Part shown: positions 7,061 through 12,729 of the stretch, one piece after another
How positions within the stretch are numbered: position 1 is the first letter of the stretch
Layout of the letters: the number at the start of each line of letters is the position of its first letter
Assembly: GCA_937950605.1 (NCBI GenBank)
Contig: CALFDA010000107.1
Location: 1-12,729 of the forward strand
Direction: 5' to 3'
Origin: an uncultured PS1 clade bacterium
GTDB lineage: Bacteria > Pseudomonadota > Gammaproteobacteria > PS1 > Pseudothioglobaceae
DNA length: 12,729 bases
Notes under the pieces: model-generated
Seen by the model: only the letters and a program-made list of their open reading frames with translations
What the model was told of the DNA's origin: nothing
Database searches by the model: none
Translations under genes and position numbers: made by a program

Positions 7061-7560
7061 AGCAAGTCTTCTAAAAAGTAGGCAGCGAGATGGTGCCTAC
7101 CATCTAAGTTGGACTTTTGATAAACGGTAGACGCTTGTTGGCGCACTGTTTTTTCTTTGGTGCCTCTGATTTGGCTAATTTGCTCAAAAGATAGCCCTTT
7201 GATTAATAATAAGGCTACTTCTTGTTCGGATTTGCTTAGAGCCCACTCTTCAAACTGTTTGTTGAAAACTTTCAATAACCCTTTTCTAGACACCTGCGCC
7301 TGTTTAGAATAAGAGTTTTTTTCTTGGTTAGCTTTTTTTAATACTTGCTTCAAAAAATCAATGTCACGATGATTTTCACGCGTTTCTTGCCAAATAATGT
7401 AGATAGCAACAACGCTTAAAAAGGCAATAATGCCTTCTTGGGCAACATGCCAAATGTCGTGGTAGCCCTCTAAAATGTCTTCAGCAAACGGCAAAATATT
7501 GCTAATAAAAATATAAATAAATGACAATAAAATAATATTTCTTCCTATTTTCGTTTTCAT
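7057..7560 (-). CDS. Membrane-anchored LuxR-type transcriptional regulator
   Basis: A 167-aa protein with two hydrophobic segments (about 9-26 and 42-58) joined by a short acidic/His-containing loop (around 27-40), a polar, probably helical linker (59-105) and a C-terminal LuxR/NarL-type helix-turn-helix (106-167). The HTH shows the family pattern LSKSEQEVALLLIKG, then EQISQI, then the recognition-helix region TKEKTVRQQASTVYQK and an R-HHLAAYFL end. There is no receiver or autoinducer-binding domain, so it is a one-component regulator that would sense something at or outside the membrane; the signal is unknown. The HTH matches only loosely (IRGTKEKTVRQQA instead of the common LxISxxTVRxH). 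The ATG has no Shine-Dalgarno. It is tail to tail with the DHC gene and 68 bp behind trpB on the same strand. Control of the cytochrome cluster is plausible but only by position. Confidence 0.8.
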   Translation of the reverse strand: MKTKIGRNIILLSFIYIFISNILPFAEDILEGYHDIWHVAQEGIIAFLSVVAIYIIWQETRENHRDIDFLKQVLKKANQEKNSYSKQAQVSRKGLLKVFNKQFEEWALSKSEQEVALLLIKGLSFEQISQIRGTKEKTVRQQASTVYQKSNLDGRHHLAAYFLEDLL

Positions 7561-7567
7561 GTTTTTT

Positions 7568-7595
7568 ATTCTAACTTAATTTAGCGTAACAGCAA
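7568..7595 (-). promoter_or_regulatory. Candidate promoter for the luxR-type gene, near-leaderless
   Basis: On the minus strand, TTGCTG (7590-7595) and TAGAAT (7568-7573) are separated by 16 bp. The implied start of transcription falls at or next to the ATG at 7558-7560, which would give a leaderless mRNA and agrees with the missing Shine-Dalgarno. Read-through from trpB is an alternative. Confidence 0.35.
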
Positions 7596-7628
7596 AAACC
7601 ATTTGGGCGGCAAAGTACTTGCTTGCAA

Positions 7629-8831
7629 TTAAAATTCAATTCCCTTGACTTTAGCGACGCTGTGAATATCTTTATCGCCCCGACCAGAAAGATTAATGAT
7701 AATATTTTTGTCTCTGTCTAACTTTGTGGCAAGTTTTATGCCGTAGGCAATGGCATGAGAGGATTCCAACGCTGGGGATATGCCTTCAGTTTTGGTTAGT
7801 GTGTGAAAGGCATCTAGTGCTTCGTTATCTGTAATCGCCACATATTTTGCACGACCCGAGTCTTTTAAATAAGCATGTTCTGGACCGACACCTGGATAAT
7901 CCAAGCCTGCCGAAATAGAATGCCCTGCAATAATTTGACCATTTTCATCTTCCATTAAGTAAGTGCGATTGCCATGTAGAACACCTACATTGCCAGCACA
8001 CAAGGGCGCTGCATGCGCAGTTGGACCTTTTTCTATACCATATCCTGCTGCTTCAACGCCATACATTGTAACCGAGGTGTCATCAATAAATGGATAAAAC
8101 AAGCCAATGGCATTAGAGCCGCCACCCACACAGGCAACAAGTGAATCAGGCAGACCACCAACCTGTTCGTCAAACTGTGTTTTAGCTTCCCTGCCAATCA
8201 CACTTTGAAAATCACGCACCATCATTGGGTAAGGGTGTGGACCAGCTACGGTGCCAATAATATAAAACGTATTATCAATATTCGTTACCCAATCACGCAT
8301 CGCCTCATTGAGTGCATCTTTTAAAGTTTTAGACCCAGAGGCAACAGGCACAACATTTGCCCCCAAAAGCTTCATGCGAAACACATTGAGTGCTTGACGT
8401 TCTACATCAACCTCTCCCATATAAACCACGCATTCCAAGCCTAAACGCGCGGCAACCGTTGCTGTTGCGACACCGTGCTGACCAGCACCAGTTTCTGCAA
8501 TAATACGATTTTTACCCATACGCTTAGCAAGTAGGGCTTGTCCAATAGCGTTGTTAATCTTGTGTGCCCCTGTATGGTTGAGGTCTTCGCGCTTGAGATA
8601 AATTTGCGCCCCATCTATTTTTTTGCTAAGATTTTGTGCATGATAAAGTGGTGTTGTGCGTCCCACATAATGCCTTAGATCGTATTCAAACTCAGCCAAA
8701 AACTCTACATCATTTTTGTATTTTTCATAAGACTGTTTTAGCTCATTGACTGCTGTCATTAAAGTTTCTGCAACAAATACGCCACCGTATTGTGCAAAAT
8801 GACCTTTATCATCTGGCAAAGAATAACTCAT
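7629..8831 (-). CDS. trpB: Tryptophan synthase beta subunit
   Basis: A 400-aa cytosolic PLP enzyme that joins indole with serine to form tryptophan, normally as an alpha2-beta2 complex with TrpA. The sequence is canonical: FAQYGGVFVAETL at 12-24, GRTTPL at 57-62, the KREDLNHTGAHKIN block with PLP lysine Lys91, AETGAGQHG at 112-120 with catalytic Glu113, the AGPHPYP block at 195-201, and the phosphate loop GGGSNA at 235-240. Length is normal. The ATG overlaps the trpF stop (ATGA), indicating translational coupling. No trpA follows: the next gene on this strand is the luxR-type regulator. A functional TrpA must therefore be encoded elsewhere or be lacking. Confidence 0.97.
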   Translation of the reverse strand: MSYSLPDDKGHFAQYGGVFVAETLMTAVNELKQSYEKYKNDVEFLAEFEYDLRHYVGRTTPLYHAQNLSKKIDGAQIYLKREDLNHTGAHKINNAIGQALLAKRMGKNRIIAETGAGQHGVATATVAARLGLECVVYMGEVDVERQALNVFRMKLLGANVVPVASGSKTLKDALNEAMRDWVTNIDNTFYIIGTVAGPHPYPMMVRDFQSVIGREAKTQFDEQVGGLPDSLVACVGGGSNAIGLFYPFIDDTSVTMYGVEAAGYGIEKGPTAHAAPLCAGNVGVLHGNRTYLMEDENGQIIAGHSISAGLDYPGVGPEHAYLKDSGRAKYVAITDNEALDAFHTLTKTEGISPALESSHAIAYGIKLATKLDRDKNIIINLSGRGDKDIHSVAKVKGIEF

Positions 8832-9442
8832 AACCTAACCTGTTGTATAAATTGTTTTATTTTATCGATATCTTTAACACCTAATTGGCTTTCCACGCCA
8901 CTTGACACATCTACTGCATAAGGGCGAACTTGTTTTATGGCATCAGCCACCGTATCAGGATTTAAACCACCCGCTAAAATAATAGGTAAGTCAATATCTA
9001 CTTGTACTAGATTCCAATCAAATGTTTTGCCTGTGCCGCCATAGGCATCTTTATTGAAAGCGTCCAACAATAAACCACACGATTGATGATAATTATCTGC
9101 CATTTTTATAATATTGCTATTTTGATTGACGCGTAAAGCCTTAATAAATGGCATAGCATACTGGCTACATTCAATAGGCGATTCATCGCCATGAAATTGT
9201 AGAGTGTCTAATGGCACTTTGGACAAAACTTTGTCAATAAAGTCGGATTTTGCATTTACAAACAAGCCCACACGATTAACAAACGCTGGCAAGGCGTTGA
9301 TAATCTCTACAGCGTTTCGTGTATCAACATGGCGTGGTGAGTTATTGTAAAAAACCAATCCGATGGCATCTACGCCTGTGTGTGCAATCTTTTGTGCATT
9401 TTTAGCCTGAGTAAAGCCACAAACTTTAATGCGTGTTTTCAT
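8828..9442 (-). CDS. trpF: Phosphoribosylanthranilate isomerase
   Basis: A 204-aa TIM-barrel enzyme catalysing the Amadori rearrangement of N-(5'-phosphoribosyl)anthranilate in tryptophan synthesis. Visible family marks are KVCGF at 6-10 with general-base Cys8, SPRHV at 35-39, LQFHGDE at 81-87, LLLDAF at 124-129 with general-acid Asp127, GGTGKTFDW at 135-143, LAGGL at 156-160 and DVSSGVE at 178-184 for the phosphate. It is a stand-alone enzyme, not fused to TrpC. The ATG lies inside the 3' end of the upstream 237-aa gene (17-bp overlap) with an AGGG about ten bases upstream, and its stop overlaps trpB, so all three genes form one tightly packed operon. Confidence 0.96.
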   Translation of the reverse strand: MKTRIKVCGFTQAKNAQKIAHTGVDAIGLVFYNNSPRHVDTRNAVEIINALPAFVNRVGLFVNAKSDFIDKVLSKVPLDTLQFHGDESPIECSQYAMPFIKALRVNQNSNIIKMADNYHQSCGLLLDAFNKDAYGGTGKTFDWNLVQVDIDLPIILAGGLNPDTVADAIKQVRPYAVDVSSGVESQLGVKDIDKIKQFIQQVRL

Positions 9443-10139
9443 CTAATTTTGCCCTAATTGCATCTCTATCAATCCACCATTTTTCACCAACTAGTTGGTC
9501 AATTGCCCCTGAGAGTTTTTTTAAAAATATTTCTGGTTTGTCTAATTTTAATGTTTTGCGCCACAAATCAAAGGTTGCTTGGTCATTAACATGCGAATGT
9601 TTGTCAGCAACGCTTGCTAGCATTTGTGAGGTAAAAAAAGTCAATTCATCATCAGCACCACAACGTATTGAAGTAATATAGTGTGCTGTGGCTGCAGCTA
9701 CTGCTCGCGTATCTGCCTCTTCTGGTGATTCTTCCACTAAATGTTGTAACATCGCCACAGTAATTTCTGGATCGATCGGGAAGGTTACTCCTAGCCATAG
9801 CGCATGCCCCAGTGCTACTAGAGCATCTGGTGCTTCAGACAAAAACATTACATCGCAAGCCTCGACTGCTAACCCCCACAATTCTTCTTGTTGTGCCACG
9901 TTAAAAGCAGTAAAAGCTTTTTCCCAAGCCTGTGCGCCCTTGTAGCGTTCAACCTGAATGCGAGCAATTTCTAATAAATTTTTAATGCGTTCTGTAACTG
10001 GAGCGTTGGCTTTTAAACCTGCTAATTGTGATTCAAAATATTCTAAGCGTGCTTGCAACTGTTTTGCATTGGCATACACATCTTCGCCATCATCTCCATC
10101 AAAAATATCTTGATTTTTGTTCAAATACTTAAACCCCAT
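9426..10139 (-). CDS. Unrecognised 237-aa protein heading the trpFB operon
   Basis: I do not recognise this protein. It has no signal peptide or membrane segment, so it is probably cytosolic. After a short acidic N-terminus (DGDDGED at 15-21) it looks nearly all helical, with a charged, coiled-coil-like stretch around 23-45, Ala/Leu/Glu-rich helices to about residue 180, and a Trp-containing C-terminus (VGEKWWIDRDAIRAKL). The pattern resembles helical-repeat (TPR-like) scaffolds, but no repeat is clear. It has normal codon use, a GGAAAA ribosome site about six bases upstream, and its 3' end overlaps trpF by 17 bp, all signs of a real gene. Its position suggests co-expression with trpF and trpB, but no function can be given. 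Confidence 0.8.
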   Translation of the reverse strand: MGFKYLNKNQDIFDGDDGEDVYANAKQLQARLEYFESQLAGLKANAPVTERIKNLLEIARIQVERYKGAQAWEKAFTAFNVAQQEELWGLAVEACDVMFLSEAPDALVALGHALWLGVTFPIDPEITVAMLQHLVEESPEEADTRAVAAATAHYITSIRCGADDELTFFTSQMLASVADKHSHVNDQATFDLWRKTLKLDKPEIFLKKLSGAIDQLVGEKWWIDRDAIRAKLDENTH

Positions 10140-10358
10140 AACTGTTTTCCATATTAATTCTTTTTTCTTGCTTGACTGTATTTTAAACTTATTAAAATTT
10201 AGAGGGCATTGTATTAGGCAGGATTTTAGGGAAAATAAATAACTGGTTGATTTTGGTTATTTTTAGCAAATCATATACCTAATATTAAAGTGCAAAAAAA
10301 ATTCAAGACATCAATTCTATCATTTTCTTTTTAGTTCTGTTGACCTATGTTTTTTGTA

Positions 10359-10372
10359 AAAAGTCGACTTTT
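10359..10372. repeat. 14-bp perfect palindrome
   Basis: AAAAGTCGACTTTT is a perfect palindrome with a GTCGAC core. It is 220 bp from the trp-operon start and 287 bp from the ppiD start. It could be a dimeric regulator site or simply part of a decayed coding stretch; nothing in the sequence decides. Confidence 0.4.
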
Positions 10373-10546
10373 GGCGATGTTTGTTTAGCACATGTTTGCC
10401 AGATAACTAATCCAACTAGACTATGTTCTTGATTATTGGCAATAGGTAAAGAAAAGACTTGAGTTGTCAAATACCACAAATGGCGTTTGAATCAGGTATT
10501 ATTAGCCGACAAAAAGTTGCGTTTAGAATTTAGCAGTTAGGTCTTA

Positions 10547-10552
10547 TATAAT
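10547..10552 (+). promoter_or_regulatory. Candidate -10 box for the ppiD-like gene
   Basis: A perfect TATAAT with a weak TTTAGA (10522-10527) 19 bp upstream. Transcription would start near 10559, giving a leader of about 100 bases that contains the 10586-10610 hairpin. A TTGACG at 10619-10624 closer to the gene is a good -35, but no matching -10 follows it at a usable distance. Confidence 0.35.
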
Positions 10553-10585
10553 CAGCAATACCTAAGTTTTAAACGATGTTAGCTA

Positions 10586-10610
10586 TATTGAATAATACGA
10601 AAATTCAATA
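10586..10610 (+). repeat. Hairpin in the presumed ppiD leader
   Basis: Perfect 8-bp inverted repeat TATTGAAT-N9-ATTCAATA. No T tract follows, so it is not a terminator. It may be an operator or an RNA hairpin in the 5' leader, since it lies downstream of the TATAAT box. Confidence 0.35.
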
Positions 10611-10658
10611 GGGTTTGGTTGACGGTTTTAGCGTTTTAAATTTTTTAAAAATTACACT

Positions 10659-12503
10659 ATGTTAAGCTTCATTAAAAATAAAATTGTAGGTTGGATTTCT
10701 TATTTCATTATAGCTCTAATTATATTTACGCTTGCCTTGTTTGGTGTAAGTGAATACTTCACAGGTGCTGCAAATATCGTAGTTGCAAGTGTTGGTGATG
10801 ATGATATTTCTAAAGAAGCATATCTAAAAGAATTTAATGCAATTAAAAGACGCTTGCAGCAAGAGTTAGGTAAACAATATACGTCTGAGTTAAATCAAAG
10901 AGTTAAGATTTCAACTATTGAATCGATGATTAATGAGCGTGTGCTTAGTGGATTAGCAGATGAATTGGGCTATGCAACAACGCAACATGAATTACGGGCG
11001 TTTATTCAGGCGCATGACATGTTTAAAGTCAATGGTAATTTTTCTATTGATAGGTATAAGAAAGTGCTTAGGTTAAATGGGGTTTCAGAATCTGAATATG
11101 AGAGTATGCGTTCAAATGAGTTAAGACAAAATCAAATACAGGCTAATTTTTTAGATTCTGCATTTGTTACATCGTCTATGTTAAAGCGTGTGCATTTACT
11201 AAACGACCAACAACGAAAATTTAGCTATATGGTACTTGACACGAAAAATTATAGCGACAAAGTAAAGGTTGAAGAGCAAAGTGTTCGAGAGGTTTTTAAT
11301 AAAAGTAAGGAAGATTTTTTTGAACCACAAAAGGTAAAAGTTGATTTTGTCGAGTTGTCAACTAAGCAAATCGCTAAAAGCATTCAAGCAGACAATGATG
11401 CTTTGCTTAATCTCTATGAAAATGAACAAGAGCGTTTTAGCACCGAAGAAGAGCGTAAAGCGCAACATATTTTGGTGCAATCTGAAGCATTAGCAAGCAC
11501 GATTGTTAAACAGTTATCTCAAGGCGATGATTTTGCCGAGTTAGCCGCTAAACATTCGCAGGATATGGAGTCAAAAAATAAAGCTGGAGATTTAGGTTTT
11601 TTTACCTTAGGCATGATGTTGCCTAAGTTTGAAGCACAAGTATTCGCTATGAAAATAGGTGAAATTAGTGCCCCAGTCAAAACAGATTTTGGCTATCACA
11701 TCATTAAACTCAATGAGATTAAAGCAGCGCAAGTCAAGCCTTTTGATGCAGTTCGTGGTGAATTGTTGAAGCTTTATAAAGAGCGTGAAGTGCAAAAATC
11801 TCTTTATAATCTCACCGATAAATTAAACAATCTAGCTTATGAAGGGAGTTTAGAGGAGGTTGCCGAACAAATGGATTTAGATATTAAAACTTCTGAGTTT
11901 TTTTCCCAGCATACACAACGCTATGACGCTAAGTTTGTGGCAACATCTTATAGCGATGAAGTGTTTAATAAAGGTGAAAATTCTGAAGTTATAGAGATCG
12001 CTAAAGATAAGTTTGTAGTATTAAGAATAAACAAAAAAGTCGCCAAAAGACAAAAATCTTTTGATGAGGTTAAACCTAAGATTACCCAACATCTATCTAG
12101 TTTATTAGCTAAAACCTTTATTGATAATACCGCTAATAAAATTGCAACTTTATTAAATAAAGGTGATGTAGATGCTGCACAAAAGATAATCGATGAATAT
12201 CAGCTTAAATGGAAAGATGCGGGTTGGGTTACAAGAAACTCTAGTGCAGTTAGTGCAGATATTATCGGCGGTGTATTTGCATTGCCACAACCAACAAACA
12301 ATGGCGCAAGTTATGGAGTGCAAAATTTAAATAACAATCAGTCTGCTATTTTGAAATTATCAGCAGTTAAAACGCCTAAGAGCAAACCTGATAGCACGCT
12401 GTTAAATGTGATGTTGCACTTTGAATCAGAAGCATTGTTCGATGCTATTTTAAAAACTCTACGCAAAAATACCGATATAGAGATTTTTGAGGAGCATCTA
12501 TAA
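10659..12503 (+). CDS. ppiD: PpiD-like periplasmic chaperone with SurA-type and parvulin domains
   Basis: A 614-aa protein anchored by one N-terminal membrane helix (about 12-34, cytosolic N-terminus with Lys6/Lys8) with a large periplasmic part. Residues about 38-165 form the SurA_N-like helical chaperone region, and about 265-355 form a parvulin peptidyl-prolyl isomerase domain, with AQHILV (His270) and the GYHIIKL end (His347) and the GDLGFF block between. The C-terminal 260 residues form a second helical chaperone part. Length and order match E. coli PpiD (623 aa), which sits at the SecYEG exit and helps fold exported proteins. Whether this parvulin domain is active is not clear; that of E. 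coli PpiD is not. The start fits the usual PpiD N-terminus, although no Shine-Dalgarno is seen. It stands alone, not next to hupB as in E. coli. Confidence 0.92.
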   Translation: MLSFIKNKIVGWISYFIIALIIFTLALFGVSEYFTGAANIVVASVGDDDISKEAYLKEFNAIKRRLQQELGKQYTSELNQRVKISTIESMINERVLSGLADELGYATTQHELRAFIQAHDMFKVNGNFSIDRYKKVLRLNGVSESEYESMRSNELRQNQIQANFLDSAFVTSSMLKRVHLLNDQQRKFSYMVLDTKNYSDKVKVEEQSVREVFNKSKEDFFEPQKVKVDFVELSTKQIAKSIQADNDALLNLYENEQERFSTEEERKAQHILVQSEALASTIVKQLSQGDDFAELAAKHSQDMESKNKAGDLGFFTLGMMLPKFEAQVFAMKIGEISAPVKTDFGYHIIKLNEIKAAQVKPFDAVRGELLKLYKEREVQKSLYNLTDKLNNLAYEGSLEEVAEQMDLDIKTSEFFSQHTQRYDAKFVATSYSDEVFNKGENSEVIEIAKDKFVVLRINKKVAKRQKSFDEVKPKITQHLSSLLAKTFIDNTANKIATLLNKGDVDAAQKIIDEYQLKWKDAGWVTRNSSAVSADIIGGVFALPQPTNNGASYGVQNLNNNQSAILKLSAVKTPKSKPDSTLLNVMLHFESEALFDAILKTLRKNTDIEIFEEHL

Positions 12504-12520
12504 AAAATATTAATATTTTT
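12503..12520. repeat. 18-bp A/T palindrome on the ppiD stop codon
   Basis: A perfect palindrome made only of A and T (AAAAATATT/AATATTTTT) begins at the last base of the TAA stop. As RNA it would be a weak hairpin ending in a U run; it may protect or help end the transcript. Confidence 0.35.
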
Positions 12521-12525
12521 AGGTC

Positions 12526-12550
12526 TTGCTCAATTAAGCAGTTTTTTCTT
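12526..12550 (+). terminator. Weak intrinsic terminator candidate after ppiD
   Basis: A short stem TGCT/AGCA (12527-12530 and 12537-12540, six-base loop, extendable by a T-G wobble) followed by six T and CTT. It is the best terminator-like structure after the gene, but the stem is only four to five pairs. Confidence 0.4.
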
Positions 12551-12729
12551 AACTTGTAAGAGCATAATCTGACAAAGATTTTGCTGTTAAATCTAAATTT
12601 ATATTATTTTATAAGTGCGATACACAATTGTTTTTGCGCCAAAAATTTTTAGAAAAACACTTAAATTGTCATAACTATAAAATCAAGCATTGTTTGTCAG
12701 TTGGGTATATAAAATCAAAAACGATGAAT
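12551..12729. other. Right-edge intergenic sequence, possible next gene start
   Basis: AT-rich and without a gene. TATAAA-like boxes at 12676-12681 and 12708-12713 lack good -35 partners, and an ATG at 12724 could open a gene beyond the edge, but only two codons are visible. Confidence 0.2.

Larger units (their letters stand above)
10140..10658. other. 519-bp divergent intergenic region
   Basis: This gap separates the starts of the trp-operon gene (-) and the ppiD-like gene (+). It is AT-rich and contains no tRNA-like fold and no convincing gene. It holds a 14-bp palindrome, a TATAAT box and a hairpin, listed separately. On the minus strand, positions 10345-10491 form an open frame of 48 codons without an obvious start whose translation (KRHLWYLTTQVFSLPI and on to GLVIWQ) looks protein-like and could be the remnant of a decayed gene; a stretch this long can also arise by chance. 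No good promoter for the minus-strand operon could be fixed. Confidence 0.5.

Noticed and set aside
7605..7640. GCAA/TTGC hairpin after trpB as a terminator
   Set aside because: The stem is four pairs and no T tract follows on the minus strand, so read-through into the luxR-type gene remains possible.
9433..9945. Two plus-strand frames opposite the unknown 237-aa gene
   Set aside because: They are Ser/Ala-rich antisense shadows of a minus-strand gene that has a ribosome site and a tight operon overlap.
10494..10563. AGGTATT and AATACCT inverted repeat
   Set aside because: Seven bases with a 56-base spacer in AT-rich DNA is within chance expectation, and no function is suggested by position.
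1..12729. Mobile element, CRISPR array, tRNA or rRNA
   Set aside because: I looked for transposase motifs, regularly spaced repeats and cloverleaf patterns on both strands and saw none.

Overview
The window is an AT-rich, gene-dense piece of a bacterial chromosome carrying conserved housekeeping genes plus a small cytochrome cluster. The protein set (a gammaproteobacterial-looking CysM, GlmU, TrpF/TrpB, a PpiD-type periplasmic chaperone, a HemJ-type protein and an SHP/DHC cytochrome pair) suggests a small-genome gammaproteobacterium. The low GC and gene content remind me of the SUP05/Thioglobus sulfur-oxidiser and mussel/clam symbiont group, but that placement is inference. I see no phage, insertion sequence, CRISPR array, rRNA or tRNA.

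Layout, left to right. (1) The 3' part of a hemJ-like gene (+) runs off the left edge and meets, stop on stop, a ClC-family chloride transporter gene (-) that lacks the usual gating glutamate. (2) cysM (-) and glmU (+) are divergent around a 234-bp AT-rich regulatory gap; glmU abuts a 12-TM MFS transporter gene with no gap at all. (3) An extended -10 promoter precedes a three-gene cluster (+): a b-type di-heme membrane cytochrome, a mono-heme c-type cytochrome of the SHP (DUF1924) family, and a DHC-type di-heme cytochrome c. (4) Tail to tail with it, again overlapping at the stop codons, lies a small membrane-anchored LuxR-type regulator gene (-). Behind that, on the same strand, come trpB, trpF and an unrecognised 237-aa protein gene that overlaps trpF. 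(5) A 519-bp non-coding gap with a palindrome, a perfect TATAAT box and a hairpin separates this minus-strand group from a ppiD-like gene (+). The last 200 bases hold weak terminators and perhaps the start of another gene.

The cytochrome cluster looks like a complete electron path: quinol or another donor to the membrane cytochrome b, then to DHC, then to SHP, a heme protein whose known relatives bind oxygen and small nitrogen ligands. The SHP here is strongly basic and the DHC is acidic, which suits docking. The adjacent one-component membrane regulator is a candidate controller. The most unusual points are this regulator-cytochrome arrangement, the ClC protein with Gly at the gate, the two stop-on-stop convergent gene pairs, and a trpFB operon headed by an unknown gene and not followed by trpA.
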